A DNA stretch of 64,000 nucleotides from Clostridium ragsdalei P11 (GCF_001675165.1 NZ_LROS01000010.1:1-64000), one strand, 5' to 3'. Shown: positions 35,767-45,283, numbered from the stretch's first letter. Notes: generated from the sequence alone by a model not told the origin. A program made the numbers and translations.

Positions 35767-36534
35767 ATGAAGTTATTAGAAGTAAATAATTTAAAGAAAA
35801 TATATTCATCAAGATTTGGAGGAAACCAGGTTCAAGCTTTAAGTAATGTAACCTTTTCAGTGGAAAAAGGAGAATATGTAGCAATTATGGGAGAGTCAGG
35901 TTCGGGAAAAACTACATTACTTAACATACTGGCATCTTTAGATAAGCCAACCAGCGGTGAGATTTTACTGCAGGGTAAGAATATTGTAGCAATTAAAGAA
36001 AGTGAAATAACTGCATTTCGTAGAGAAAATTTAGGTTTTGTATTTCAAGACTTTAACTTACTTGATACCTTTTCTTTAAAAGATAATATTTTTTTACCAC
36101 TTGTTTTATCAAGAAAATCTTATGGAGAAATGGCAAAAAGATTGAAGCCTATTGCAGGAAAATTGGGAATAGAGAATATACTAGAAAAATTCCCTTATGA
36201 GGTATCAGGAGGTCAAAAACAGAGGGCAGCTGTTGCCAGGGCGCTAATTACAGATCCACAGCTTATTTTAGCAGATGAACCCACAGGGGCTCTTGATTCA
36301 AAATCAACAGATCAGCTTTTAAAATTATTTTCAGAGATTAATAATGAAGGGCAGACAATTGTTATGGTTACTCACAGTACAAAGGCAGCAAGTCATGCAG
36401 GAAGAGTACTTTTTATAAAAGATGGAGAGGTGTTTCATCAGCTTTATAGGGGTTCCATGTCAAAAGAAGAAATGTTTGAAAAAATCTCCAATACACTTAC
36501 GGTGATTACTACTGGAGGTGCGGCAAATGAATAA
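35767..36534 (+). CDS. ABC transporter ATP-binding protein (BceA-like)
   Basis: 255 residues, a stand-alone nucleotide-binding domain of the LolD/MacB/BceA group. Walker A GESGSGKTT is near residue 41, Q-loop GFVFQDFNLL, signature SGGQKQRAAVARAL, Walker [13 protein letters not shown] and H-loop VTHST. It powers the FtsX-type permease encoded next, which overlaps it by 8 bp. Such pairs resist and sense peptide antibiotics with a BceRS system; the likely partner genes lie at 29.7-31.4 kb. Confidence 0.9.
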   Translation: MKLLEVNNLKKIYSSRFGGNQVQALSNVTFSVEKGEYVAIMGESGSGKTTLLNILASLDKPTSGEILLQGKNIVAIKESEITAFRRENLGFVFQDFNLLDTFSLKDNIFLPLVLSRKSYGEMAKRLKPIAGKLGIENILEKFPYEVSGGQKQRAAVARALITDPQLILADEPTGALDSKSTDQLLKLFSEINNEGQTIVMVTHSTKAASHAGRVLFIKDGEVFHQLYRGSMSKEEMFEKISNTLTVITTGGAANE

Positions 36535-38470
36535 GCTGTTTTATCCGAGACTTGCAGTAATAAACATAAAAAAGAATAGTAAAACATATTTTCCATTTAT
36601 ACTCACTTGTATATGTACAATTATGATGTTTTACATAATGCATGCAATTTCAATAAACAAAGGACTGGATGGAGCAAGTGGATCTGAGAGCCTAAAAACG
36701 CTTCTTTTTTTGGGAACAATAGTAATAGGAATTTTTTCAGCTATATTTCTTTTTTATACAAATAGTTTCCTTATTAAAAGGCGAAAAAAAGAAATTGGAC
36801 TGTATAATGTGTTGGGTCTTGAAAAAAAGCATATTGCAAAAATATTATGCTTTGAGTGTATTTTTACTTCCATTATCAGTTTAACGGTTGGACTTATTGG
36901 TGGAATTATTTTAAATAAGCTTATGTTTCTTCTGCTCATAAAGATGCTTAATTTTAAAGTATCCTTTGGATTTTCTATTTCGGTGCCGTCTATCATAAAA
37001 ACTTTGATTGTTTTTTGCAGCATTTTCTTTGTAACATTATTATCAAATTTATTTCAGATTAAAATATTAAAGCCTATTGAACTTTTAAAAGGGTCAGAGC
37101 AGGGGGAAAAAGAACCAAAAACAAAATGGATTATGACTATTATAGGATTGGCAGCTCTTTGCGGTGGATATGGAATAGCTTTAAATGTAAAATCACCGCT
37201 TGCAGCTCTTACCTTATTCTTTGGTGCAGTTATTCTGGTTATGATAGGAACTTATGCACTCTTTACAGCAGGAAGCATTGCAGTATTAAAATTTCTCAGA
37301 AAGCAGAAGAACTTTTACTATAAGACAGGTCATTTTATATCTGTTTCCGGTATGATGTATAGAATGAAACAAAATGCAGTAGGGCTTGCAAACATTTGTA
37401 TCTTAAGTACTGCTGTACTTGTCATGCTTTCAACTACGATTTCTTTATATATAGGTATGGAAGACTCTCTAAAACTTCGATATCCAAGAGATATAATGAT
37501 AAGTACTAGAGAAAGTAATAAGAATCAGATACAAAAGTTGGATGAAGTTTTAAATTCTAGTTTAAAAAATAATAAAGTAAATATGAAAGATAAGCTTTAT
37601 TATCTTGATAATAGCTTTGAAGCTGTAAAAAAAGATGGCAAATTTTTATCTGTCAAAAAAAATCTTGGCAATTCAAATATTTCTATGATAGAGGCTATTC
37701 CTGTTTCAGATTACAATAGATTAGAAGGAAAGAATATTACTCTTCAAGATAATGAAGTAATTCTTTTCTCAAAAGTAAAAAATTATACTAGCGATACAAT
37801 TAATATTGATAATAAAAGTTTTAAAGTTAAACAGAGATTGGATAAACCAGTATCTAGTTTAAATAATGCTATGACGGATATGGTAGATACCTATGTGATA
37901 TTTGTAAATAATATAGATACTGTAGGAAAAAATGGATTCAAGGAATACACAATTGGATTTAATATTAATGGTGCAAATAAAGAAATATTATCAATATCTG
38001 ATAAGTTAAATAAAAAGTTTTCAGAAAATAAAATTAAAGTTAATGCCGAAAGTGCTGCAGCTGGCAGGGAAGGATTTCTTTCTCTATATGGCGGTTTGTT
38101 CTTCTTAGGAATATTTTTAGGTGCATTATTCTTAATGGCAACAGTGCTTATTATTTACTATAAGCAGATATCAGAGGGATATGAGGATAAGGAACGTTTT
38201 GAAATCATGCAGAAAGTGGGAATGGATAAAAGTGAAATAAAGAAAACCATAAGAAGTCAGGTATTAATGGTATTTTTCCTGCCTCTTGTTTTCACAGTAA
38301 TCCATATTGCCTTTGCATTTCCAATGATTACAAAGATGCTTGCTGTTTTAGGTCTGAAAAATGTAAATTTATTTATACTTTCAACTGCAGGAACGATAGT
38401 TGTTTTTGCAACAATTTATACAATTGTGTTTTCTTTGACAGCCAGGGTATATTATAAAATTGTTGAATAA
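36527..38470 (+). CDS. BceB-type ABC permease (FtsX family)
   Basis: 647 residues with ten predicted membrane helices: one, three, two, one, then three after a large external domain of roughly 190 residues (about 310-500). That external domain is the hallmark of BceB and binds the peptide-antibiotic target complex. FtsX-like blocks are KRRKKEIGLYNVLGLEKKHI near residue 85 and EDKERFEIMQKVGMDKSEI near 555. ATG 36527 lies 8 nt after GGAGG. A strong terminator follows. Confidence 0.9.
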   Translation: MNKLFYPRLAVINIKKNSKTYFPFILTCICTIMMFYIMHAISINKGLDGASGSESLKTLLFLGTIVIGIFSAIFLFYTNSFLIKRRKKEIGLYNVLGLEKKHIAKILCFECIFTSIISLTVGLIGGIILNKLMFLLLIKMLNFKVSFGFSISVPSIIKTLIVFCSIFFVTLLSNLFQIKILKPIELLKGSEQGEKEPKTKWIMTIIGLAALCGGYGIALNVKSPLAALTLFFGAVILVMIGTYALFTAGSIAVLKFLRKQKNFYYKTGHFISVSGMMYRMKQNAVGLANICILSTAVLVMLSTTISLYIGMEDSLKLRYPRDIMISTRESNKNQIQKLDEVLNSSLKNNKVNMKDKLYYLDNSFEAVKKDGKFLSVKKNLGNSNISMIEAIPVSDYNRLEGKNITLQDNEVILFSKVKNYTSDTINIDNKSFKVKQRLDKPVSSLNNAMTDMVDTYVIFVNNIDTVGKNGFKEYTIGFNINGANKEILSISDKLNKKFSENKIKVNAESAAAGREGFLSLYGGLFFLGIFLGALFLMATVLIIYYKQISEGYEDKERFEIMQKVGMDKSEIKKTIRSQVLMVFFLPLVFTVIHIAFAFPMITKMLAVLGLKNVNLFILSTAGTIVVFATIYTIVFSLTARVYYKIVE

Positions 38471-38482
38471 TATGAAGTGTAA

Positions 38483-38525
38483 CCACCAATTGGCAATATA
38501 TTGAGCCAGTTGGTGGCTTTTTATT
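38483..38525. terminator. bidirectional terminator between BceB-like and MFS genes
   Basis: CCACCAATTGGC pairs with GCCAGTTGGTGG with a single G-T wobble and T-rich DNA lies to the right. The genes on both sides converge here. Confidence 0.85.
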
Positions 38526-38530
38526 TTACT

Positions 38531-39733
38531 TTAGAAATACGAAGAGCAAGTCCTTTTATTGTATATAGCATAAGCAAAAATTCCACAAAGTAATGCTAAA
38601 GCACTAAAATTAAACAACCATTTATAACCCAATGAGGAAGCAATAGTTCCTCCTAGCAAAGGACCTAGGCCTTGACCCAGGTTAGCACCAATAAAAAAAG
38701 TACTTGAAGCTAGTCCCTTTTTTTGACTTCCCAATTTATGAAAACACTCTGCTTGTAGAGCAGGTTGTGCAGTTCCCTGTCCAAATGCTTTAAAAATAGC
38801 TGCCAGAAGTATCATCCAAAGTGCACTTGCATGAGCTATTAGAAGTGCTTCTGTGATGCTGAACAATAATGCCGGATACATAACAGTTGAAAGTCCCTTT
38901 TTATCATACAGTTTTCCAGACATTGGTCTTGTGAAAATAAGAAACAATGCATTTACTGTGAAATACATTCCAATTCCATTTATCTTACGCTCTTCACCTA
39001 GTAAAACTAAAAATGAAGTGGCAAGTCCATTTCCCATAAAAAATAAGCCGCCAATTAAAGATAGTGGCAATATTTTAAATGCAATAATATCTTTTAAATG
39101 AATGGCATGTTTTTTGTCTACTGTATTTTTTATAGATATCTGATTTTTACTTGGCAAAAAATTCATACACACTGCAGCTATTATAATTAGTACTGCTGAT
39201 ACTATAAAGGTTTTGGACATTCCGAATCGATTAGAAGCTTCTATTCCTATTTCGGGACCAAAGGCAGTTGCAATAATTTGACTGATTCCAAGATAACCTA
39301 TACCTTCTCCCATTTTATTTTTTGGTATGAAATCAGTTGCCCAGGCGATACTTGTTGCACTAGTTATACTGAAACTAGCACCATGTATTATTCGGAAAAA
39401 AATTATAAATGTAATATTAGGTGACAAGCCATAACCTAATGTTGCAATTCCGTTTATAAAAGTACCAATTATCATTACATATTTTTTGCTAGTTCTATCT
39501 GAGAGTATTCCACCAAATGGCCCAATAAGCAGTGCTGTAAATGAAAATAAACCTACAATTATGCCTGCAGTGCTTAGAGAGGCACCTAAATTTGAAGTGT
39601 ACTTTGCTAAAAGTGGAAAAACAAGATAAAATGCCATGAATGTAAGGGTATTAATCGCTAATAGGGCAATAAAATTGAAGTTCCACAGTTTCATATCTTT
39701 TTTTGTTTCTAAATTTGATTTTGTTTCTGTCAT
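38531..39733 (-). CDS. MFS efflux transporter, copy 2
   Basis: 400 residues with 12 membrane helices. The MFS loop 2-3 signature is GPFGGILSDRTSKKYVMIIG, and motif C appears as GAQ-like SLG and GPEIG segments in helix 5. It belongs to the drug/sugar antiporter-like group (YfcJ/YhhS type). It is paralogous to the MFS gene at 39.8-41.1 kb: both begin KxxNLE-LWNF-like and share FRIIHGASFSIT or FRIIQGISFSVS blocks. A 12-bp-arm palindrome lies in its promoter. The substrate is unknown. Confidence 0.88.
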   Translation of the reverse strand: MTETKSNLETKKDMKLWNFNFIALLAINTLTFMAFYLVFPLLAKYTSNLGASLSTAGIIVGLFSFTALLIGPFGGILSDRTSKKYVMIIGTFINGIATLGYGLSPNITFIIFFRIIHGASFSITSATSIAWATDFIPKNKMGEGIGYLGISQIIATAFGPEIGIEASNRFGMSKTFIVSAVLIIIAAVCMNFLPSKNQISIKNTVDKKHAIHLKDIIAFKILPLSLIGGLFFMGNGLATSFLVLLGEERKINGIGMYFTVNALFLIFTRPMSGKLYDKKGLSTVMYPALLFSITEALLIAHASALWMILLAAIFKAFGQGTAQPALQAECFHKLGSQKKGLASSTFFIGANLGQGLGPLLGGTIASSLGYKWLFNFSALALLCGIFAYAIYNKRTCSSYF

Positions 39734-39765
39734 ATATAAATTCTTTCACCTCTAAATAATTAAAT

Positions 39766-39798
39766 ATGTTAGAAATCTAACAATTTGATTTCTAACAT
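39766..39798 (-). promoter_or_regulatory. operator-like inverted repeat before MFS copy 2
   Basis: ATGTTAGAAATC at 39766-39777 is exactly complementary to GATTTCTAACAT at 39787-39798. On the minus strand it lies just after TATAAT (39808-39803), with TTGACA at 39829-39824, so a bound repressor would block the promoter. No obvious cognate regulator gene is adjacent. Confidence 0.65.
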
Positions 39799-39843
39799 TT
39801 ATATTATACCTTACTAAAACCCATGTCAACTAAGGATAAGTTT

Positions 39844-41052
39844 TTAATTATTATTTAAATTTTCACTAACAATTTTGGACTTTGCTTTTTTTGCATTTAA
39901 TGTATGCAAATAGTATATAACTATTCCAGAAAACAATAGTGCAGCACAAATATAAAAAACAGAAGTTAAACCAAATTTACCGGCTATGGTTCCTCCTATA
40001 ATTGGTCCCAGTCCTTGTCCAGCATCATATCCAATAAAATAAGTACTTGTGGCAATACCTACTCTACTAGGACCTAGCTTTTTAACACAAGTAGCTTGCA
40101 GTGCTGGTGAAAGTGAACTTTGTCCTATTCCATAGAGAACTGCTACTATTAGTATCATCCAAAGAGATGAGGAAATTACTAATAATAGTGATGCGGCCAT
40201 AGCCATGATAAAAGCAGGAAATGCTATAATTGACAAACCTTTATTATCAAGAAGTTTACCTGAAAGTGGCCTGATAATAAGAATTACAATGGCATTTACG
40301 GTAAAGTAATAACCGATATTTGAGATATGTCTCTCATCACCTAGCAAAGCTAAAAAGCTTCCGATAACTCCATTCATAAATGTAAATAAACAAGCAAGAA
40401 CAGCAAAAACAATCAGTTCCTTGGCAAAAAAATCACTAATTTTAATATGAAGCTTACTTACATTTAAATTTTCTTTATTTGGCGCATTATATGGAATTAT
40501 GGTCATAAGAGCTGCTGCAATCATAACAATAATACAAGATAAATAAAATACATACTTAAATCCAAATCGTGATGAAATCTCCAGTCCAAGATTTGGACTT
40601 ATTGCAGTTGCCAAAATATATCCAAGGCCCATGAAACCTATTCCCTCACCTATCCTTTCTTTCGGCATATATGTTGTAGATAGAGCATTAATTACTGTAA
40701 CACTTACTGAAAATGATATGCCCTGAATAATTCTAAAGAAAAAAAGAGTATATATGTTGTACGAGATTTTTAAACCTAATGCGGAAACCGCCAGAAATAT
40801 GGTTGAAACAATTAATAAATGTTTCTTGTTGAATCTGTCAGTTGAAAATCCAGCAAATGGACGAATAATAATAGATGTAATTGCAAAAATACCAGCAACT
40901 AAACCTGCTATGGACATTGTTGCACCTAAACTAATTGTATACTTAGGTAGTATTGGTGTCATCATAGTGAAACCAATAAAGACGAGAGCATTTATTAGTA
41001 GCATTAGAATAAATGAAAAGTTCCATAGATTTTCTGTTTTTGATTGTTCCAT
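39844..41052 (-). CDS. MFS efflux transporter, copy 1
   Basis: 402 residues with 12 membrane helices and the MFS loop motif RPFAGFSTDRFNKKHLLIVS. Paralogous to the gene on its left (shared FFRIIQGISFSVSVTVINAL and IIRPLSGKLLDNKGLS regions). ATG 41052 is chosen because GGGGGATGA lies 8 nt upstream; TTG 41067 overlaps that site. It has its own upstream region with a small TAGATG/CATCTA dyad at 41090-41104. A duplicated drug-pump pair is the simplest reading. Confidence 0.87.
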   Translation of the reverse strand: MEQSKTENLWNFSFILMLLINALVFIGFTMMTPILPKYTISLGATMSIAGLVAGIFAITSIIIRPFAGFSTDRFNKKHLLIVSTIFLAVSALGLKISYNIYTLFFFRIIQGISFSVSVTVINALSTTYMPKERIGEGIGFMGLGYILATAISPNLGLEISSRFGFKYVFYLSCIIVMIAAALMTIIPYNAPNKENLNVSKLHIKISDFFAKELIVFAVLACLFTFMNGVIGSFLALLGDERHISNIGYYFTVNAIVILIIRPLSGKLLDNKGLSIIAFPAFIMAMAASLLLVISSSLWMILIVAVLYGIGQSSLSPALQATCVKKLGPSRVGIATSTYFIGYDAGQGLGPIIGGTIAGKFGLTSVFYICAALLFSGIVIYYLHTLNAKKAKSKIVSENLNNN

Positions 41053-41179
41053 AAAATCATCCCCCAAGATTATTTTAATAATATAGTTATAGATGAAACA
41101 TCTACGAATACGGCCTAACTTTTATTATACTATAAATTGCAAAGTACAAGGATGAATTATGTAAAAATGGGGGAAATAA

Positions 41180-41326
41180 TTAAAAAGTGAAAATAGCAGC
41201 TTCAGATACAGAAATGAAGTGCCAAAGTATGGAGGAGCTGAGTATAATAATCCTATAGACAATAGACCTTTAAGTCATTTCTTTAGAACAAGAAGAAAAA
41301 GACAGCAAGGAGGATATTATGTGTAA
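41180..41326 (+). other. possible small frame overlapping the dapL start
   Basis: A 48-codon frame runs VPKYGGAEYNNPIDNRPLSH, then FFRTRRKRQQGGYYV and stops at TAA 41324-41326, inside dapL. It has no ATG, GTG or TTG with a ribosome site. The composition looks protein-like, so it may be the tail of a decayed gene. I do not recognise it. Confidence 0.25.
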
Positions 41327-42533
41327 ATTAAATGATAATTATTTAAAATTGCAGGGAAGATATTTGTTTGCAAGTATAGCAAAAAAGGTAGCTAACTTTA
41401 AAAAAAGCAATCCGCATAAGAAAATTATTTCGCTTGGTATTGGTGATGTAACTCAGCCATTGGCACCGGTTATTATAGAGGCACTGCATAGTTCAGTTGA
41501 TGAAATGGGACATAAGGATACTTTTAAAGGATATGCACCGGAATTTGGTTATGAATTTTTAAAAAATGCAATTATAAAAGGTGATTATAACTCCCGTGGT
41601 GTGGACATTTCAATAGATGAAGTGTTTATAAATGATGGAATAAATGCTGATGCTGGTAATATTCAAGAACTATTTAGTGTAGATAATAAGATTGCAGTTT
41701 GTGATCCTGTATATCCTGTATATGTAGATTCAAATGTAATGGCTGGAAGGACAGGAACATATGATAAGGATGCACAAAGGTGGAGTGAAGTTATATATAT
41801 GTCCTGTACTCCGGATAATAATTTTGTGCCGGATATTCCAGAAGAAAACCCAGATATTATATATCTATGTTTTCCAAATAATCCAACAGGGACAACGGTT
41901 ACAAAAGATCAGCTTCAATTTTTGGTTGATTATGCGAATAGAGTGGAAGCTGTTATTGTATATGATGGTGCTTATGAAGCATATATTTCAGAAGATAATG
42001 TATGTCATACAATTTATGAATGCGATGGTGCAAAAAATTGTGCCATTGAGCTTAAAAGCTTTTCAAAAAGAGCTGGATTTACAGGATTAAGGCTTGGATA
42101 TACGATTGTTCCAAAGGAGCTAAAATGTTCCGGAACTTCTTTGAATAGACTTTGGGCAAGACGTTATGGAACCAAATACAATGGTACACCATATATAGTT
42201 CAGAGGGCAGGAGAAGCCGTTTATTCTGAAACTGGAAAAGAGCAGATAAAAAAGCAAATTGATTATTATAAGAATAATGCCAAAATCATTATGGAAGGAT
42301 TAAAAGCAGCAGGTTACTCTGTATACGGAGGTGTAAATGCGCCATATGTATGGCTAAAGACACCTAACAATATGACTTCATGGGATTTCTTTTATTACTT
42401 ATTAGAAAAAGCAAATATTGTAGGTACGCCTGGAAGTGGATTTGGACCGATGGGGGAAGGATATTTTAGGCTTACAGCTTTTGGAACTTACGAAAATACA
42501 TTAGAGGCTGTTGAGAGGATTAAGAAACTCTAA
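41319..42533 (+). CDS. dapL: LL-diaminopimelate aminotransferase
   Basis: 404 residues, a fold-type I PLP enzyme converting tetrahydrodipicolinate to LL-diaminopimelate for lysine and peptidoglycan synthesis. Diagnostic segments are ISLGIGDVTQPL, then FINDGINADAGNIQ, CFPNNPTGT, VYDGAYEAYI and the PLP lysine in ELKSFSKRAGFTGLRLGY near residue 250. The length is typical of DapL. AAGGAGG precedes ATG 41319. No lysine riboswitch or other dap gene is visible nearby. A hairpin repeat follows and may terminate transcription. Confidence 0.93.
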   Translation: MCKLNDNYLKLQGRYLFASIAKKVANFKKSNPHKKIISLGIGDVTQPLAPVIIEALHSSVDEMGHKDTFKGYAPEFGYEFLKNAIIKGDYNSRGVDISIDEVFINDGINADAGNIQELFSVDNKIAVCDPVYPVYVDSNVMAGRTGTYDKDAQRWSEVIYMSCTPDNNFVPDIPEENPDIIYLCFPNNPTGTTVTKDQLQFLVDYANRVEAVIVYDGAYEAYISEDNVCHTIYECDGAKNCAIELKSFSKRAGFTGLRLGYTIVPKELKCSGTSLNRLWARRYGTKYNGTPYIVQRAGEAVYSETGKEQIKKQIDYYKNNAKIIMEGLKAAGYSVYGGVNAPYVWLKTPNNMTSWDFFYYLLEKANIVGTPGSGFGPMGEGYFRLTAFGTYENTLEAVERIKKL

Positions 42534-42553
42534 TAAATTAAATTATAGCTGTT

Positions 42554-42654
42554 GTAACTTAGATTATTATGTGCTCTATTCATGGAAGAACTATAAGTGG
42601 ATTTGAAACAAATCTGTTTATAGTTCTTTTTATGTGGGGTATTTATTTAAATTG
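42554..42654 (+). repeat. dispersed hairpin repeat, copy A
   Basis: Begins GTAACTTAGATTATTATGTG and contains a hairpin whose arms AGAACTATAA and TTATAGTTCT (42587-42627) enclose GGATTTG/CAAATC and run into T residues. Near-identical sequence recurs at 57599 and a shortened form at 53575. Here it may also terminate dapL. Confidence 0.8.
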
Positions 42655-42700
42655 TTAAGAGATAGTTGAGATGCAGTAGAGTTGGAAAAAGAGGAGTATT

Positions 42701-42739
42701 TCCTATAGGATAAATTATAGCAATAATATGCTATAATTT
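42701..42739 (+). promoter_or_regulatory. palindromes at the Wadjet operon promoter
   Basis: TCCTATAGGA is a perfect 10-bp palindrome at 42701-42710. It is followed by AAATTATAGCA (42712-42722) and its exact complement TGCTATAATTT (42729-42739). The second arm contains TATAAT at 42732-42737, a plausible -10, 30 nt before the ATG. This suggests repressible expression; no -35 is convincing. Confidence 0.55.
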
Positions 42740-42767
42740 AAATAAAAAAGCTAAAAGGTGAAGAAAT

Positions 42768-43781
42768 ATGTATCAAGATTTAATCTCCTATTTAAAAAAA
42801 TATAAGAATAGTACTATAACCTTAGGAAATCTAGAAAAGTTAGTTCCAGGTAATTATTCATATGATAAATTTGCAGAAAATATCGGAAAGCTAATTAATA
42901 ATAACATATTGATTGAAAAAAATCCCAAAGATAACAATGGTAAAAGGATTCCTCTGCCTTATAAATTTGGAATTAACAAATATGGGTTAAGAAAAGAGCA
43001 CATAAATAACGTTCAAAGATATATATTGAACATTAGTAGAGAGATTGATCTTCAGGAATACCTTAATTTAAGTGAGGAAATATGGAATAAAGATATCCCA
43101 TATATTAGTAAAATCAATAAATACATTGAGGAAAATGGCATGCCTAAAGATTATGTTACTGCCCAAGAAAGATCCTTTCATATTGTTGGTGATGAAAAAT
43201 GGATTGGTGAAAAAGGTGGAAAGAAACTTTTAGATAGAATAAAGTTGTGGGAAAAACTTAATATAATAAATAGTGCAGATCCATTGATGATGGCAGTTAA
43301 TCCTAAGCAGTTTTCAAGGTCAGAGTATTTACATCTAGTTGTGGAAAATAAGGCAACTTTTATGGCTTTGATGCAGGTATTAAAGGAAACAGAGTTTACT
43401 TCATTAATTTTTGGTTCAGGATGGAAAATAATAGCGGATATAGACATGCTGGAAAGACAATTAGGAATAAATGGAAATAATAAAATATATTATTTTGGAG
43501 ATTTAGACAATGAGGGAATATCCATATGGAATTCTCTTAATGAGAAAGTGCATACTTACTTGGCAGTTGAATTTTATAGAGAACTGCTTAAAAAGCCTTG
43601 CAGCAGGGGAAAAGAAACACAGCAAAAAAATGATAAAGCTTTAAAAAATTTTGTTAATTTTTTTAGTGAGAAAGAAAAGATAAAGCTGGAAGAAATTTTG
43701 AAAAATGGAGAATATCTGCCGCAGGAAGCTTTAAACAAGGATGAGCTTGGGCACATATGGAGGAATACAGAGTGGATATAA
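42768..43781 (+). CDS. jetD: Wadjet JetD, TOPRIM nuclease subunit
   Basis: 337 residues. The N-terminal part is winged-helix-like (DUF3322 type); the C-terminal part is a TOPRIM/DUF2220 domain related to topoisomerase VI. TOPRIM acids are seen as Glu193 in LVVENKATF and Asp245/Asp247 in YYFGDLDNEG. JetD cuts closed circular DNA after the JetABC motor has extruded it, stopping plasmids. AAAAGGTG precedes ATG 42768. It is first in this operon, whereas in the classic type I order it is last. Its end overlaps jetA. Confidence 0.88.
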   Translation: MYQDLISYLKKYKNSTITLGNLEKLVPGNYSYDKFAENIGKLINNNILIEKNPKDNNGKRIPLPYKFGINKYGLRKEHINNVQRYILNISREIDLQEYLNLSEEIWNKDIPYISKINKYIEENGMPKDYVTAQERSFHIVGDEKWIGEKGGKKLLDRIKLWEKLNIINSADPLMMAVNPKQFSRSEYLHLVVENKATFMALMQVLKETEFTSLIFGSGWKIIADIDMLERQLGINGNNKIYYFGDLDNEGISIWNSLNEKVHTYLAVEFYRELLKKPCSRGKETQQKNDKALKNFVNFFSEKEKIKLEEILKNGEYLPQEALNKDELGHIWRNTEWI

Positions 43782-45283
43782 GTATAAAAAATATAACAGA
43801 AAACTATGGGGAAAGAATTCAAAGGCTAGTCTTGTTTGATCCATTATATAAGCTGCAAAATAAAAACTCAAAGGATAACAGTGGCAATGGAATTGATTAT
43901 TTTAGTTTAGGTTTGCTTAGCTTATTGTTTTTCTTTGAAAATATGCTTATGAGAAATAAAAAAACAGGAGTAAGGGAACTTGCTTCCTTTTTATATGAAC
44001 TTAATCAAGGTAAAATAGATTTAAATTATGAAGGATTTGAAAAGGCGGCAAGAACAATCATAGAGACTTTTAGACCTCCTACAGGAAAAAGAAACTTTAA
44101 AACATTTTATAATTGGGAAACGAGAAAGGACGAAATTGTTCAATATTCCATATTAAAAGCGGCTAGGGCAGATTTAGAAACAAATACTCAATACTATACT
44201 CTTGATGAACAAGGTTTGGAATTGATTTTTGCTACAAAGGAATATTTTAATGAGTTTCAGTTATCTATAAATCAGTTAGTTTTAAGGAAACAACTGGAGA
44301 AAGGTGAATTTGTAGGTGCTTTAAGACAAATTGATGAAATGAGACTTGATGTAAAAAACCTTCAAGATAGAATAGTAAGAATAAAGCATGAAGTAAATAG
44401 AAATATAGTATCTACAGAGACTTATGAAAGATATAAAAGTATAATTGAAGATATAAATATGAGACTGCATCGTGAGAATGAAGAATTTGATGAACTGCAG
44501 TCTTTTGTAAAGGAAACCAGGGACAAGGTAGGCAATGAGCTCACAAATGACAAAGATAGAAAGGCATATGAGCTTATAATCCAAATAGATAAGGAACTTG
44601 GACAGGTTCACTATGATCATAGACTACTTTTTAAGGAAAGTATAGTTCTTAAGACTTCTGCACTTCAAGCTGCTCAAGAGGCACTTTATTATGTAGGTAT
44701 AGATTCTTTTAATTTTGATCAGGAAATTACCAGCAGATTATTTTCATCACCTCTTCCACTAAATGCATCAAGAGTGCTGATAGAACCTTTTATGTATTTA
44801 GGAAAGTATGAAGTTTGGTCACCATTAACAGTATTTGGCAAGCAAAGAATTGAAAATAGAAACAAACAGGAAAAAACTCAAGATTTTTTATCTGTACCAG
44901 AAGATGAAGAGATAAAGTTAGGTATGAAAGTTCAAAGAGAAAATTTTAAGTTTATAGCAGAAATATTATTAAAAGCTATGGGTGATGAACATGAGATCAG
45001 CATTAGCGAGCTCACGAATTATATGAAAGAAAATGGATATGAAAGTATATTGGATTATCGGATATTTTATGATTTCTGGATTATACTTCATCAAAAATCG
45101 CCGGTAACAATAGACACAGATGAGAAAAATGAAGAGCTTTTATTTGGAGAGGCCTTCAATTTATTAATTAATAAAGGAAAAGTCTTATATGTATGGGAAA
45201 TTGAAGGAATACTTAAGGTTACAGAAAGATTTACTATAAAAAATATGATTCTAAAATTGGAGGACAAACATGCTTCAATATAA
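43772..45283 (+). CDS. jetA: Wadjet JetA, kleisin-like subunit
   Basis: 503 residues, matching the DUF5716-type JetA of Firmicutes in position, size and order. The predicted structure is helical, with coiled-coil near residues 165-260 (LRQIDEMRLDVKNLQDRIV) and a winged helix near the C-terminus. JetA bridges the JetC heads like the MukF/MksF kleisin. GTG 43772 is 8 nt after GGAGG; ATG 43757 starts inside that site. It overlaps jetD by 10 bp and jetB by 14 bp, so all subunits are co-translated. Confidence 0.85.
   Translation: MDISIKNITENYGERIQRLVLFDPLYKLQNKNSKDNSGNGIDYFSLGLLSLLFFFENMLMRNKKTGVRELASFLYELNQGKIDLNYEGFEKAARTIIETFRPPTGKRNFKTFYNWETRKDEIVQYSILKAARADLETNTQYYTLDEQGLELIFATKEYFNEFQLSINQLVLRKQLEKGEFVGALRQIDEMRLDVKNLQDRIVRIKHEVNRNIVSTETYERYKSIIEDINMRLHRENEEFDELQSFVKETRDKVGNELTNDKDRKAYELIIQIDKELGQVHYDHRLLFKESIVLKTSALQAAQEALYYVGIDSFNFDQEITSRLFSSPLPLNASRVLIEPFMYLGKYEVWSPLTVFGKQRIENRNKQEKTQDFLSVPEDEEIKLGMKVQRENFKFIAEILLKAMGDEHEISISELTNYMKENGYESILDYRIFYDFWIILHQKSPVTIDTDEKNEELLFGEAFNLLINKGKVLYVWEIEGILKVTERFTIKNMILKLEDKHASI

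Noticed and set aside
41068-41318. lysine riboswitch before dapL
   Set aside because: The gap is short on conserved stems and no lysine-box pairing or terminator/antiterminator fold is visible.
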